The notes under the pieces were generated by a model. The model had not been told where the DNA came from, ran no database searches, and saw only the letters and a list, made by a program, of their open reading frames with translations. Of a DNA stretch of 64,000 nucleotides, positions 53,795-61,802 are shown one piece after another. A program made the position numbers and the translations under genes. Each line of letters begins with the position of its first letter. The first letter of the stretch is position 1. The DNA is from Bacteroidaceae bacterium (GTDB lineage: Bacteria; Bacteroidota; Bacteroidia; Bacteroidales; Bacteroidaceae): the NCBI GenBank assembly GCA_024398475.1, contig JAKSJB010000003.1, positions 1 to 64,000 on the forward strand, written 5' to 3'.

Positions 53795-55450
53795 CTACCT
53801 TACCCACTGTTCTGGGTTGAGGCGGGCACTTTCCTTGCGAAGCTGGAAGTGGAGCGTAATCTGTCCGTCGGCGTTTGTACCCACCTTTCCGAGTGTCTGA
53901 CGGATTGATACCTTGGCTCCCTTGCTTACGGATACGGAAGAGAGTCCTGAATATACGGATATGTAACTTCCATGACGTACCATAACAATATATGTTGCTC
54001 CGTACTGGAATACCGATGACACTTCACCATCGAATACTGAACGTGCCATTGCTCCCTGCTGTCCTCGTATGTCAATACCCTTGTTGTCGAGGGTTACGTT
54101 CTTCAGTCCTGACACATTGTATGTACCATAATGCCCTACTACGCTGTAGGAACCGGTGATAGGCATTGGCAGACGTCCCTTGTTGCTTGCGAAACTGTTG
54201 CTGATGACGGCGTCCATATTTCCCTTGCTGTTGTAGGCTGCAACGGCTGTGGTGGCAGGTTTCTTGGCATTTGCCTTGGCTTCGGCTCGTTCTGCCTTCT
54301 CGGCTGTCTTGGTTTCCTTCTCGGCTGTCTTCACCACCTTTGCTGCATCCTTTGCTGCACGTGCTGCTGCATCGGCACGTTCCTTGGCGAGCCGCTTCTC
54401 TTCTGCTGTCTTGGCTGCCTTGGCTTCGGCTTCTGCCTTTTCCTTGGCGATACGTTTTTCTTCTGCAATCCTACGTGCCTCTTCCTCGCGGCGGCGTGCT
54501 TCTTCTGCCTTACGTTTTGCTACAAGTGCTTCTTCCGCCTTACGTTTTGCCTCTGCCTCGGCACGTCGCTTGGCTTCGGCTATCTCTTGCTGAATGAGTC
54601 GGTCAATCTGTGCATTGAGATCGGCTTCACGCTGCTGGTACTGCTTTATCTGATTCTGTACGACGGTAAGGTTGTTGTTGAGATACTTCACCTTCTGCTG
54701 ACAGTTGGTCTTCATGCTCTCAAGGTTTGCACGTCTGCGCTTCATCTCTGCACGGTTTGCTTCCATTCGTTGCTTTGACTTCTCAAGTTCCTGCTGCTTT
54801 GCCTCCATGTCCTTCTGCTTGAGTTTTATCATATCGCCCTGGGCTTTCAGATAGGATGAATATTCACGGATATAGCGCATGCGACGGAGTATCTGAGAAA
54901 GGTTGTCGGCAGAGAATATAAACATCAGTTTTTCCTGTACTGAATTATGTTTCTGCTTATATACCATTGCCTTGGCATACTTGTTCTTCTTTTCACGCAG
55001 TTCCTTCTTGAGTTTGACTATCTGGGAATTGAGTGTATCGATGCGGGCTGTAAGTATTCTGATGGAACGGTCAAGACTGTCAATCGACGAAATCTGTCGG
55101 CTGATGCGATTGTCTATGATGAGTACGCTGTCGAGGTTTGCCTTGATGTTGCGGTTGATGGCTGCTATCTGTTGCTGTGACTGCTTGCGCTTACGCTGGG
55201 TGGCTGCCTGTTCGTTCTTCAACTGTGTCTTCTTGTCTACGGTTTTCGCCTTGGTAGCGGTACTTTTCCTTGTGGTTGTGGTTTTCCTCGCTGTGGTGGT
55301 CTTCTTTGACGTTGTGGTCTTCCTGGCTGCTGTCTTTGCTTTCTGAGCCATGACGGCCATACCGTCATACCCTTCAAACGGGGTGATGACAGCAAACGCC
55401 TGAAGGGCGAAGATTATTACTATTGCCTTTATTATTGTCGATCTGTTCAT
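53795..55450 (-). CDS. EnvC-like murein hydrolase activator (degenerate M23 domain, long coiled coil)
   Basis: About 551 aa. After a signal/anchor segment (about 1-30) comes a Thr/Lys/Ala linker (about 36-75), then a long coiled coil (about 75-255) with a Glu/Lys/Ala/Arg-rich helical stretch to about 395. The C-terminal LytM/M23 fold covers about 420-551. The first metal motif HxxxD reads NKGID and the YGHL-type His is replaced in YSGLS; only LHFQLR of the last motif remains. The protein is therefore probably non-catalytic and activates amidases during division. Start MNRSTIIK was preferred over an ATG seven codons upstream. Confidence 0.85.
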   Translation of the reverse strand: MNRSTIIKAIVIIFALQAFAVITPFEGYDGMAVMAQKAKTAARKTTTSKKTTTARKTTTTRKSTATKAKTVDKKTQLKNEQAATQRKRKQSQQQIAAINRNIKANLDSVLIIDNRISRQISSIDSLDRSIRILTARIDTLNSQIVKLKKELREKKNKYAKAMVYKQKHNSVQEKLMFIFSADNLSQILRRMRYIREYSSYLKAQGDMIKLKQKDMEAKQQELEKSKQRMEANRAEMKRRRANLESMKTNCQQKVKYLNNNLTVVQNQIKQYQQREADLNAQIDRLIQQEIAEAKRRAEAEAKRKAEEALVAKRKAEEARRREEEARRIAEEKRIAKEKAEAEAKAAKTAEEKRLAKERADAAARAAKDAAKVVKTAEKETKTAEKAERAEAKANAKKPATTAVAAYNSKGNMDAVISNSFASNKGRLPMPITGSYSVVGHYGTYNVSGLKNVTLDNKGIDIRGQQGAMARSVFDGEVSSVFQYGATYIVMVRHGSYISVYSGLSSVSVSKGAKVSIRQTLGKVGTNADGQITLHFQLRKESARLNPEQWVR

Positions 55451-55454
55451 ATTA

Positions 55455-55617
55455 TATATGCCTTTAGCCATTGGCCATTGGCCGTTAGCTTTGCCATGCG
55501 GATGATTATTGTTTGCTTTTGCCTTTTAGCCTTTGGTTCCCCATCCGGACGGTCACTCGTTGACTTGTTGACTCGTTGACTTGTTGACTTGTTGACTTGT
55601 TGACTCAAAAAACCAAT
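55455..55617. repeat. Composite intergenic repeat with seven-unit 8-bp array
   Basis: GCCATTGGCCATTGGCCGTTAGC near 55466, then CCCCATCCGGACGG at 55539-55552, then seven 8-bp units TTGACTYG at 55552-55607, then CCAATGGC. It is the same composite as at 60186 in reverse complement. It fills the gap between the DUF4292 gene and the envC-like gene. Confidence 0.9.
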
Positions 55618-55631
55618 GGCTTTGTATGCCC

Positions 55632-56477
55632 TTATTTCATGAGCATCTTAAACACCTTGTCGGCCGTGACCTTTGTGTATTTGGATGAAGGTGTGGTGGG
55701 TGCGATTTTTTCTGAGGACGCCTTGAGAGAACTGAGGGAGAGTGTCAGGGATGCTGCCTTGCCGGATGACGTGAAGGACATTGTCATTTCCTTTGGGAAC
55801 TGACGGTTCTGGAATGGTGCAAAGTCGCCGTATGAAAATGAGAAGGCGTACTTGCTGTCGGAAGGACTGTTGATGGAGGTCTTCGTAAGATGACGGCTTG
55901 ACTTTTCGGAGACAAACTGATAGTGCAGCATGCGGTCCTGATAGTCCATCCTTACTTCGGATGCTGGTTGATGGGAATATGTGTACAGTCCTGCGTCAAC
56001 CTTTTTTCTGCCGGGGATGAACAGTTCGTTCCAGAAGAGCGACTGCAGCGAGTTGAAGTCGACATTGGCTCGTTTCAAAAAACTGACTTCGCTGTATGGA
56101 ACGTCAATGTATTGCTTGTTCAGTCTGTCGATAACTACGACATTGGTGGGGGTGAACTCCATTCTGCCTACTTCCATCAATCCGAGAATGGGATCGATGA
56201 GTGTAAGTTGTATGATGTTGTCCTTGGTCATCTTCAATGTTCCCGACGTGCTGAGGTCCTTGCCGTCAAATGCTACTTCGACCTTTACCCTTGCCGTAAG
56301 TCCCTTGACTGACTGGTAGTCCTTGGTTATTGTCCCTACATAATCCTCGGCGGAGAACTCTGTTGATACTGTCGGTACTGCCGTATTGTCCTTCACTACT
56401 TTCTTAGATGTGGAGCAGGACAGGAACGTGACTGCCGACAGCAGGGCTATAATGGGGTATAGATATTTAGTACGCAT
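55632..56477 (-). CDS. DUF4292 lipoprotein
   Basis: A 281-aa lipoprotein (lipobox TFLSCSTSKK, Cys21) with a DUF4292 domain over most of its length: GTITKDYQSVKGLTARVKVE, TLKMTKDNIIQLTLIDPILGLMEVG and VVVIDRLNKQYIDVPYSEV. The fold is thought to resemble LolA/LolB-type lipid or lipoprotein carriers, which would fit an outer-membrane lipoprotein; function in this group is not established. Its start overlaps the TPR gene by 11 bp, so translation is probably coupled. Third gene of the dut operon. Confidence 0.88.
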   Translation of the reverse strand: MRTKYLYPIIALLSAVTFLSCSTSKKVVKDNTAVPTVSTEFSAEDYVGTITKDYQSVKGLTARVKVEVAFDGKDLSTSGTLKMTKDNIIQLTLIDPILGLMEVGRMEFTPTNVVVIDRLNKQYIDVPYSEVSFLKRANVDFNSLQSLFWNELFIPGRKKVDAGLYTYSHQPASEVRMDYQDRMLHYQFVSEKSSRHLTKTSINSPSDSKYAFSFSYGDFAPFQNRQFPKEMTMSFTSSGKAASLTLSLSSLKASSEKIAPTTPSSKYTKVTADKVFKMLMK

Positions 56478-58170
56478 AGTATTTCTGTTTTTTCAGTTTC
56501 TTTACCAGTACTGCCGACTTATTTCCCAGGTCGGATGAAATCTGCCAGTAGTCCACTGCCTTGTCCATGAATCCCATCTTGGCGTAGATATCTCCGGCAT
56601 GTTCGTATATCGTGGAATCATCGGCATTGACACCGTCACCGATTATCACGAGTGCGCTGTCTATATATACTTTTGCCTCGGCATATTTCTTCTGCTGGAA
56701 AAGTATCCAGGCGTATGTGTCGATATATGTATAGTTTTCAGGTTCCTTTTCCAATGTACGGCGACTCATCTCTTCTGCCTTGTCGAGCCGCTTGCCTTCT
56801 AGTGAAAGGTAGTAGGCATAGTTGTTGAGTACCAATGCATCGTCTGGTCGGTAGAGCAGACATGAATCATATACTTCATAGGCATGTCGGATATCTCCCT
56901 GACGGTGGTAGCTGTCTCCGAGCAAGGCGTATATATTGGCCAGTATCTGCACATCTTTCTGAGGTGAGACCTTACTTATTCCCTTACGGAATGTATCGAT
57001 TGCCTGACTGGTGCTGTCAGCCTGAAAATATGCTATTCCAAGATAGTAGTAATAGATAGGATTGTCGGATGAATAGTCTACTGCGGGTTTGCAAAGCCTG
57101 ATGATGCCCAACGTGTCGTTGTCGTCTATCGCATACTGCAGCAACTGATTGCGTGCCAGATCGCATTCAGGATCTATCGTCTGCATCTGAAGCAGCACGG
57201 GCCTTACCTTTTCAGCGGGCATATTTATAGTAAGCATGTATCTTGCATACAGTTCGGCTATCTGAGTATCTTCCTGCGGCATCTTCATCACCCTGTCGAA
57301 TATTCCGAGCAACTGAGTGGAATCTTTCTTCTCAGTCAGGTTCTGCATCACCAGACTGTTGAGGAAACGCAGACGTGTCTCATTGTCGAGCCTTGGGTTG
57401 GTACTGATACTTTCTATCAGTTTCTGATAAAGCGAATCCTGATTGGTCTTGGAATAATAGTTGAGCAGGGACACCATGAGGTTGATGTTGGATGAATCCT
57501 TTGCCTGAACATCCTGATAAATCTCAAATGCCTTGTCGCTTTCATCGTTGTTGAAATAGAGGTCGCCCATAAGTACTTCATATCTCAGGTCGTTGGGGTA
57601 TTCGTCAACGAGCGACTGTATTTCCCTAAATGCACGGTCCCTGTCGTTCATCTGTACGAATATCCTGTACTTCTCCATACTCAGGGCTTCGGTCTTTCCT
57701 TCCTTCAGTTCAAGACGGTCGAGTATCTTCACTACATTGGCATAGTCCTGCTTCTGCTTGTACATCTCCTCCAGCATCAGCAGCACGTTCTCATCTGTAG
57801 GGAACTGCACCGACATCTGTTCAAGTACCGTCACTGCCTCGTCGGTCTTGTTATGACGTGCATAGTAGTCGACCAGCGCCTGCTTATACCAATAATTGTC
57901 GGGAGCGTCCTCTACTGCCTCGACAAGCAACTGTGATGCCACGCTGTCGTTGCGCAGATACTGCTGCAGCATTGACAGCTGGAACTTGGCTGATGCCATC
58001 TTGGGATTCAGTTCCAGACAATGACTGAACATCTGAAAGGCCGCAGTGGGGTTGCCCAAGTCTATCAGTCGCATACCTTCAAGATAGAATCGGTCAGCCT
58101 TGCTCTGCTGGGCATTCATTCCACAACTGAATGCCGTAAGAACGAATATGAGAAAAAACAGTCTTTTCAT
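56467..58170 (-). CDS. Tetratricopeptide-repeat protein, exported
   Basis: A 567-aa protein with a signal peptide (about 1-20; the Cys in [10 protein letters not shown] may be lipidated). About a dozen TPR-like helical pairs cover residues 25-555. Clear units include [25 protein letters not shown] and [25 protein letters not shown]. It probably acts as a periplasmic or outer-membrane scaffold. The start codon overlaps the dut stop by 4 bp and the end overlaps the DUF4292 gene, giving a tightly coupled operon typical of Bacteroidetes. Confidence 0.9.
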   Translation of the reverse strand: MKRLFFLIFVLTAFSCGMNAQQSKADRFYLEGMRLIDLGNPTAAFQMFSHCLELNPKMASAKFQLSMLQQYLRNDSVASQLLVEAVEDAPDNYWYKQALVDYYARHNKTDEAVTVLEQMSVQFPTDENVLLMLEEMYKQKQDYANVVKILDRLELKEGKTEALSMEKYRIFVQMNDRDRAFREIQSLVDEYPNDLRYEVLMGDLYFNNDESDKAFEIYQDVQAKDSSNINLMVSLLNYYSKTNQDSLYQKLIESISTNPRLDNETRLRFLNSLVMQNLTEKKDSTQLLGIFDRVMKMPQEDTQIAELYARYMLTINMPAEKVRPVLLQMQTIDPECDLARNQLLQYAIDDNDTLGIIRLCKPAVDYSSDNPIYYYYLGIAYFQADSTSQAIDTFRKGISKVSPQKDVQILANIYALLGDSYHRQGDIRHAYEVYDSCLLYRPDDALVLNNYAYYLSLEGKRLDKAEEMSRRTLEKEPENYTYIDTYAWILFQQKKYAEAKVYIDSALVIIGDGVNADDSTIYEHAGDIYAKMGFMDKAVDYWQISSDLGNKSAVLVKKLKKQKYYAY

Positions 58171-58601
58171 TTTCCTGTATGTCCGAAACCACCAGCACCA
58201 CGTTCTGTCTCATCGAGTGACTCTACAGGTTGCCATTCTACCTGCTCATGACGCGCAATCACCATCTGGGCGATACGTTCTCCGTCATTGATTACAAACG
58301 GTTCCTGCGAAAGATTCACAAGTATCACTCCTATCTCGCCACGATAGTCGGCATCTATCGTACCCGGAGAATTCAATACTGTAATACCCTTCTTTATTGC
58401 CAATCCGCTACGGGGACGCACCTGTGCCTCAAAACCTACCGGCAGGGATATGAATAGTCCCGTAGGTACAAGACAGCGCTGCAAGGGTTCAAGGGTGATG
58501 GACTGTTCAAGATTGGCACGAAGATCCATTCCTGCCGATGCAATGGTCTCGTAGGCAGGAAGCTGATGATGTGAACGATTGATGATATTTACTTTCAGCA
58601 T
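58167..58601 (-). CDS. dut: dUTP diphosphatase
   Basis: A 144-aa trimeric dUTPase hydrolysing dUTP to dUMP, keeping uracil out of DNA. The five family motifs are visible: [37 protein letters not shown] and the C-terminal [11 protein letters not shown] loop. The start is at MLKVNIIN; an earlier in-frame ATG 15 codons up is unlikely. First gene of the dut-TPR-DUF4292-envC group, 62 bp from its promoter. Confidence 0.97.
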   Translation of the reverse strand: MLKVNIINRSHHQLPAYETIASAGMDLRANLEQSITLEPLQRCLVPTGLFISLPVGFEAQVRPRSGLAIKKGITVLNSPGTIDADYRGEIGVILVNLSQEPFVINDGERIAQMVIARHEQVEWQPVESLDETERGAGGFGHTGK

Positions 58602-58662
58602 AATTCTTTCAGATTTGAATTGTCTGCCCTTTATCAGGGACAGCAACAGATATATTTTGTTG

Positions 58663-58670
58663 CAAAGATA
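58663..58670 (-). promoter_or_regulatory. dut operon promoter -7 box
   Basis: Minus-strand TATCTTTG followed by CAACAAAA, divergent from the dgt promoter 44 bp away. Confidence 0.65.
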
Positions 58671-58713
58671 AGAAATAATTCAGTATTCGTAATTCATAAT
58701 TAACAATTATTTG

Positions 58714-58721
58714 TAACTTTG
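58714..58721 (+). promoter_or_regulatory. dgt promoter -7 box
   Basis: TAACTTTG followed by CGTCAAA, 61 bp before the first dgt ATG. The leader contains the GCCATT-type repeat. Confidence 0.65.
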
Positions 58722-58734
58722 CGTCAAATAAAAT

Positions 58735-58764
58735 GCCATTAGCCATTAGCCATTGGCCATTGGC
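58735..58764. repeat. GCCATTAGCC/GCCATTGGC repeat in the dgt leader
   Basis: GCCATTA GCCATTA GCCATTG GCCATTG GC: a four-unit direct repeat of 7 bp with internal self-complementarity, sitting in the predicted 5' leader of dgt. Confidence 0.85.
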
Positions 58765-58781
58765 TCTAACAAATAACGTAT

Positions 58782-60140
58782 ATGATGATGGATTGGACTA
58801 CTCTTATCAGCAACAAGCGATTGGGACAGGAAGACCTGCACTATCAGCGCAAGGACGACCGCACAGAGTTTCACCGCGACTATGACCGCCTGATTTTCTC
58901 TGCACCGTTCCGTAGGCTGCAGAACAAGACTCAGGTATTTCCTCTGCCGGGAAGCGTGTTCGTTCACAACCGACTTACCCACAGTCTTGAAGTGGCAAGC
59001 GTGGGGCGTTCACTCGGCAACGATGTGGCAAGCCGTCTTGTGGCAATCCATCCGGAACTGCGCGAATCCCATATCGGCGAATGCGGTTCCATAGTAAGTG
59101 CGGCCTGTCTGGCTCACGACCTCGGCAATCCTCCTTTCGGGCACTCCGGAGAGCGTGCTATTGCGTCTTTCTTCTCGGAGGGTGAAGGACTGAAATACAA
59201 GTCGTTGATGACTGAAGCACAGTGGAACGACATTATCCACTACGATGGAAATGCCAATGCTTTCCGCCTGCTCACTCATCAATTTCTCGGCAGACGTCCG
59301 GGTGGGTTCGTCATGACTTATTCCACACTTGCCTCAATCGTAAAATATCCGTTTACATCAGACCTTGCCGGCGAAAAGCAGAAGTTTGGTTTCTTCCAGA
59401 GTGAAGCGGATACATACGCCAAGATTGCCAGGGAACTTGGAATAGGAAGGAATGCCAGACGCAATACGAGAGGTGACGATTCATCGTCATCGGTATCATA
59501 CGTGCGCTATCCTCTTGTCTATCTCGTGGAGGCTGCAGATGATATCTGCTATGAAATCATGGATATAGAAGATGCCCACAAACTGAAGATAATCAGCAGC
59601 GACGAGACTAAGCAGTTGTTGCTCGGTTACTTTACGCCTGAACATCAGGAGAATATGCTGAAAATTCTCTCCAGCATTACCGACACCAACGAACAGGTGG
59701 TGTATCTTCGCTCATGTGCCATCGGAGCCTTGGAGTCTGCTTGTGTAAAAGTTTTCGTGGAAAACGAGGAAAGTATTCTCAACGGAACATTTGAGGGTTC
59801 GCTTATTGACCATATCGACCCAATCCTCCACAATGCATACAAACAGTGTGAAAAACTTTCCTACGACAAGATTTATTTCAGCAAGGACGTGCTCGACATA
59901 GACCTTGCCGGTTACAGGATTATCTATACGCTGATAGACCTTTTCATCACAGCCACCATGAATCCTGAAACTGCATATTCAAAACTGTTGCTTGGAAGGG
60001 TTTCTTCACAGTACGACGTTCTGAATCCAGATGTCTATACACGCATCATGGCTGTTCTTGATTTCATCTCTGGAATGACTGACGTGTATTCACTCGATCT
60101 CTTCCGCAAGATAAACGGAGACAGTATACCGATAATATAA
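58782..60140 (+). CDS. dgt: dGTP triphosphohydrolase, HD domain
   Basis: A 452-aa HD-superfamily enzyme removing triphosphate from dGTP or other dNTPs. The N-terminal DRLIFSAPFRRLQNKTQVFPL, VHNRLTHSLEVASVGRSLG (metal His) and the HD motif CLAHDLGNPPFGHSGE are canonical. VEAADDICYEIMDIEDAH carries the final metal Asp. Three successive Met codons open the frame, so the exact start is uncertain by two residues. It is next to the divergent dut operon, so two nucleotide-pool enzymes share this intergenic region. Confidence 0.94.
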   Translation: MMMDWTTLISNKRLGQEDLHYQRKDDRTEFHRDYDRLIFSAPFRRLQNKTQVFPLPGSVFVHNRLTHSLEVASVGRSLGNDVASRLVAIHPELRESHIGECGSIVSAACLAHDLGNPPFGHSGERAIASFFSEGEGLKYKSLMTEAQWNDIIHYDGNANAFRLLTHQFLGRRPGGFVMTYSTLASIVKYPFTSDLAGEKQKFGFFQSEADTYAKIARELGIGRNARRNTRGDDSSSSVSYVRYPLVYLVEAADDICYEIMDIEDAHKLKIISSDETKQLLLGYFTPEHQENMLKILSSITDTNEQVVYLRSCAIGALESACVKVFVENEESILNGTFEGSLIDHIDPILHNAYKQCEKLSYDKIYFSKDVLDIDLAGYRIIYTLIDLFITATMNPETAYSKLLLGRVSSQYDVLNPDVYTRIMAVLDFISGMTDVYSLDLFRKINGDSIPII

Positions 60141-60185
60141 AGGATTTTTCAGTATATCAGCAGATTGGGAGTTAAAGGCTTTTTG

Positions 60186-60256
60186 GAGTCAACGAGTCAA
60201 CAAGTCAACGAGTGACCGTCCGGATGGGGAGCCAATGGCTAATGGCCAATGGCTTT
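60186..60256. repeat. Composite intergenic repeat after dgt
   Basis: Four 8-bp units (GAGTCAAC, GAGTCAAC, AAGTCAAC, GAGTGACC; 60186-60217), then CCGTCCGGATGGGG, then GCCAATGGCTAATGGCCAATGGC. It is the reverse complement of the composite at 55455, with more than 40 bp essentially identical. AGCCA/TGGCT pairing followed by TTTTT could terminate dgt. Confidence 0.9.
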
Positions 60257-60269
60257 TTGCGTTCTCCTT

Positions 60270-60320
60270 AACTACTGTCTCCTGACTACTTTTCTACTAA
60301 AAGCGAGCACAGCGAAACTT
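60270..60320 (-). repeat. Dispersed ~45 bp element, copy C
   Basis: ACTACTGTCTCCTGACTACT then TTTCTACTAAAAGCGAGCAC then AGCGAAACTT; it lies 9 bp past the trkH stop codon, in its 3' untranslated region. Confidence 0.85.
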
Positions 60321-60328
60321 GTATAGGC

Positions 60329-61798
60329 TTAATCTTTCTTCCAGAAATTCCTTGTGAAGAGAATAAAGATTGGGAATATCTCAAGACGGCCTACAAGCAT
60401 CAGCAATCCACACACAATCTTTGCCAAAGGACTGATACACGACCATGAATGAGCAGGGCCATAGTAATCCATTCCTGGTCCTACATTGCTTATTGAGGAA
60501 AGAGCAAGACTGAATGCTTCCGTGTATTGAGTCTGACGGTTTACGTCACAAAGAATCAGGACAAACGTTCCAAGGAACAGGGTTCCGACAAAAAGGGTAC
60601 AGAAGGCGAGGAGGGTTTTCTGTACTGAATTCGGTATCACTTCTCCGTAAATCTTGGCTGGTACCACGGCACGTGGATGCAGGATACGGGTGAATTCATT
60701 GCTCAGTACTTCCCATAGTATTGCCCAGCGGATACATTTGAATCCACCACTTGTGGAACCTGAACATGCTCCGGCAAACATCAAGAACAGAAGAATCGGC
60801 ATAAGTACCTGCGGCCATAACGTGTAGTCGCAGTTGGCAAAACCTGTAGTTGTCTGGATGGAAACCACAGTAAAGACTGATTCGCGGAAAGACTGTTCTA
60901 TATCATGAGTGTAATTGCTGAATGTCAGGAACAACGTACAAGACAATGTTGCAACTATGACAATTATCAGGTATGTACTGAGTTCCGGATTATGGAAGGA
61001 CTTGCGGATATGTCCCTTGAGGATAGTGTAGTATATCAAGGTATAGTTGACTCCTGAAAGAAACATAAACAGGGTAGTTACATATTCTATGGCTGGGGAA
61101 TGAAACTGATCGCTGAAGAATTTGGCATGTGGAGAAAAACCTCCCGTTGCAGTAGTAGTCATGGAAATGTTCACCGCATCGAAGAGTCCCATTCCACATA
61201 CAAACAATGAAAGGATACAGAGTACGGTAAGTCCAAGATATACAGTACCTATCCAGCGGACTGCAACACTGAGACGTGGATGCACCTTGTCGTGGAACGG
61301 TCCTGTGGCCTCGGCTGCAAACAACTTTACTTCCCCTACTCCGAATGCCGGAAGAATTGCTATGGTAAAGAATATGATACCGATACCGCCAATCCATTGT
61401 GTCATGCTTCGCCAGAAGATAATTCCACGTGGCAATTCATCTATTCCGTCAACAATGGTCGAACCCGTTGAAGTGAAGCCCGACATGGTTTCAAAAAAGG
61501 CACTTGAAACATCTGGGACACTACCTGTGAGCAGAAACGGAATCATTCCTATCAGGGTAAACACAAGCCATACGAGCGACACAACCAGATAACCATCACG
61601 ACGGCTCATACTCTTACCGGCATTGACTCCCGCGATGACACCTGTTCCACCTAGTGCCAGTGACACCAATATTGTCCAGACATACGGCATCACGTCCTCA
61701 TGGAAATAAAGAGCCACCAACATGGTCAGCAGCAACTGTCCTGCTTCAATGAAAAGCAGAATACCGATAAGCTTGAATACCTGTCGCCAGTTTATCAT
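60329..61798 (-). CDS. trkH: TrkH/KtrB-type potassium transporter, membrane subunit
   Basis: A 489-aa membrane protein with four pore-forming repeats characteristic of TrkH/KtrB. Selectivity-filter-like sequences are SGFTSTGSTIVDG, TTATGGFSPH, IQTTTGFANCDY and SISNVGPGMDYYG. The SGSTSGGFKCIRW loop is also typical. It starts 5 bp after trkA on the same strand and is cotranscribed with it. Together they form a K+ uptake channel gated by the cytosolic TrkA ring. A copy of the dispersed element follows the stop. Confidence 0.95.
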   Translation of the reverse strand: MINWRQVFKLIGILLFIEAGQLLLTMLVALYFHEDVMPYVWTILVSLALGGTGVIAGVNAGKSMSRRDGYLVVSLVWLVFTLIGMIPFLLTGSVPDVSSAFFETMSGFTSTGSTIVDGIDELPRGIIFWRSMTQWIGGIGIIFFTIAILPAFGVGEVKLFAAEATGPFHDKVHPRLSVAVRWIGTVYLGLTVLCILSLFVCGMGLFDAVNISMTTTATGGFSPHAKFFSDQFHSPAIEYVTTLFMFLSGVNYTLIYYTILKGHIRKSFHNPELSTYLIIVIVATLSCTLFLTFSNYTHDIEQSFRESVFTVVSIQTTTGFANCDYTLWPQVLMPILLFLMFAGACSGSTSGGFKCIRWAILWEVLSNEFTRILHPRAVVPAKIYGEVIPNSVQKTLLAFCTLFVGTLFLGTFVLILCDVNRQTQYTEAFSLALSSISNVGPGMDYYGPAHSWSCISPLAKIVCGLLMLVGRLEIFPIFILFTRNFWKKD

Positions 61799-61802
61799 AG
61801 TT

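Noticed and set aside
54131..54778. 215-codon frame opposite the envC-like gene
   Set aside because: Cys/Leu/Phe-rich shadow of the Lys/Ala/Glu-rich coiled-coil codons on the other strand; no independent start signal.
55552..55607. 8-bp array as a CRISPR or integron array
   Set aside because: The units are contiguous with no spacers and far too short for either.
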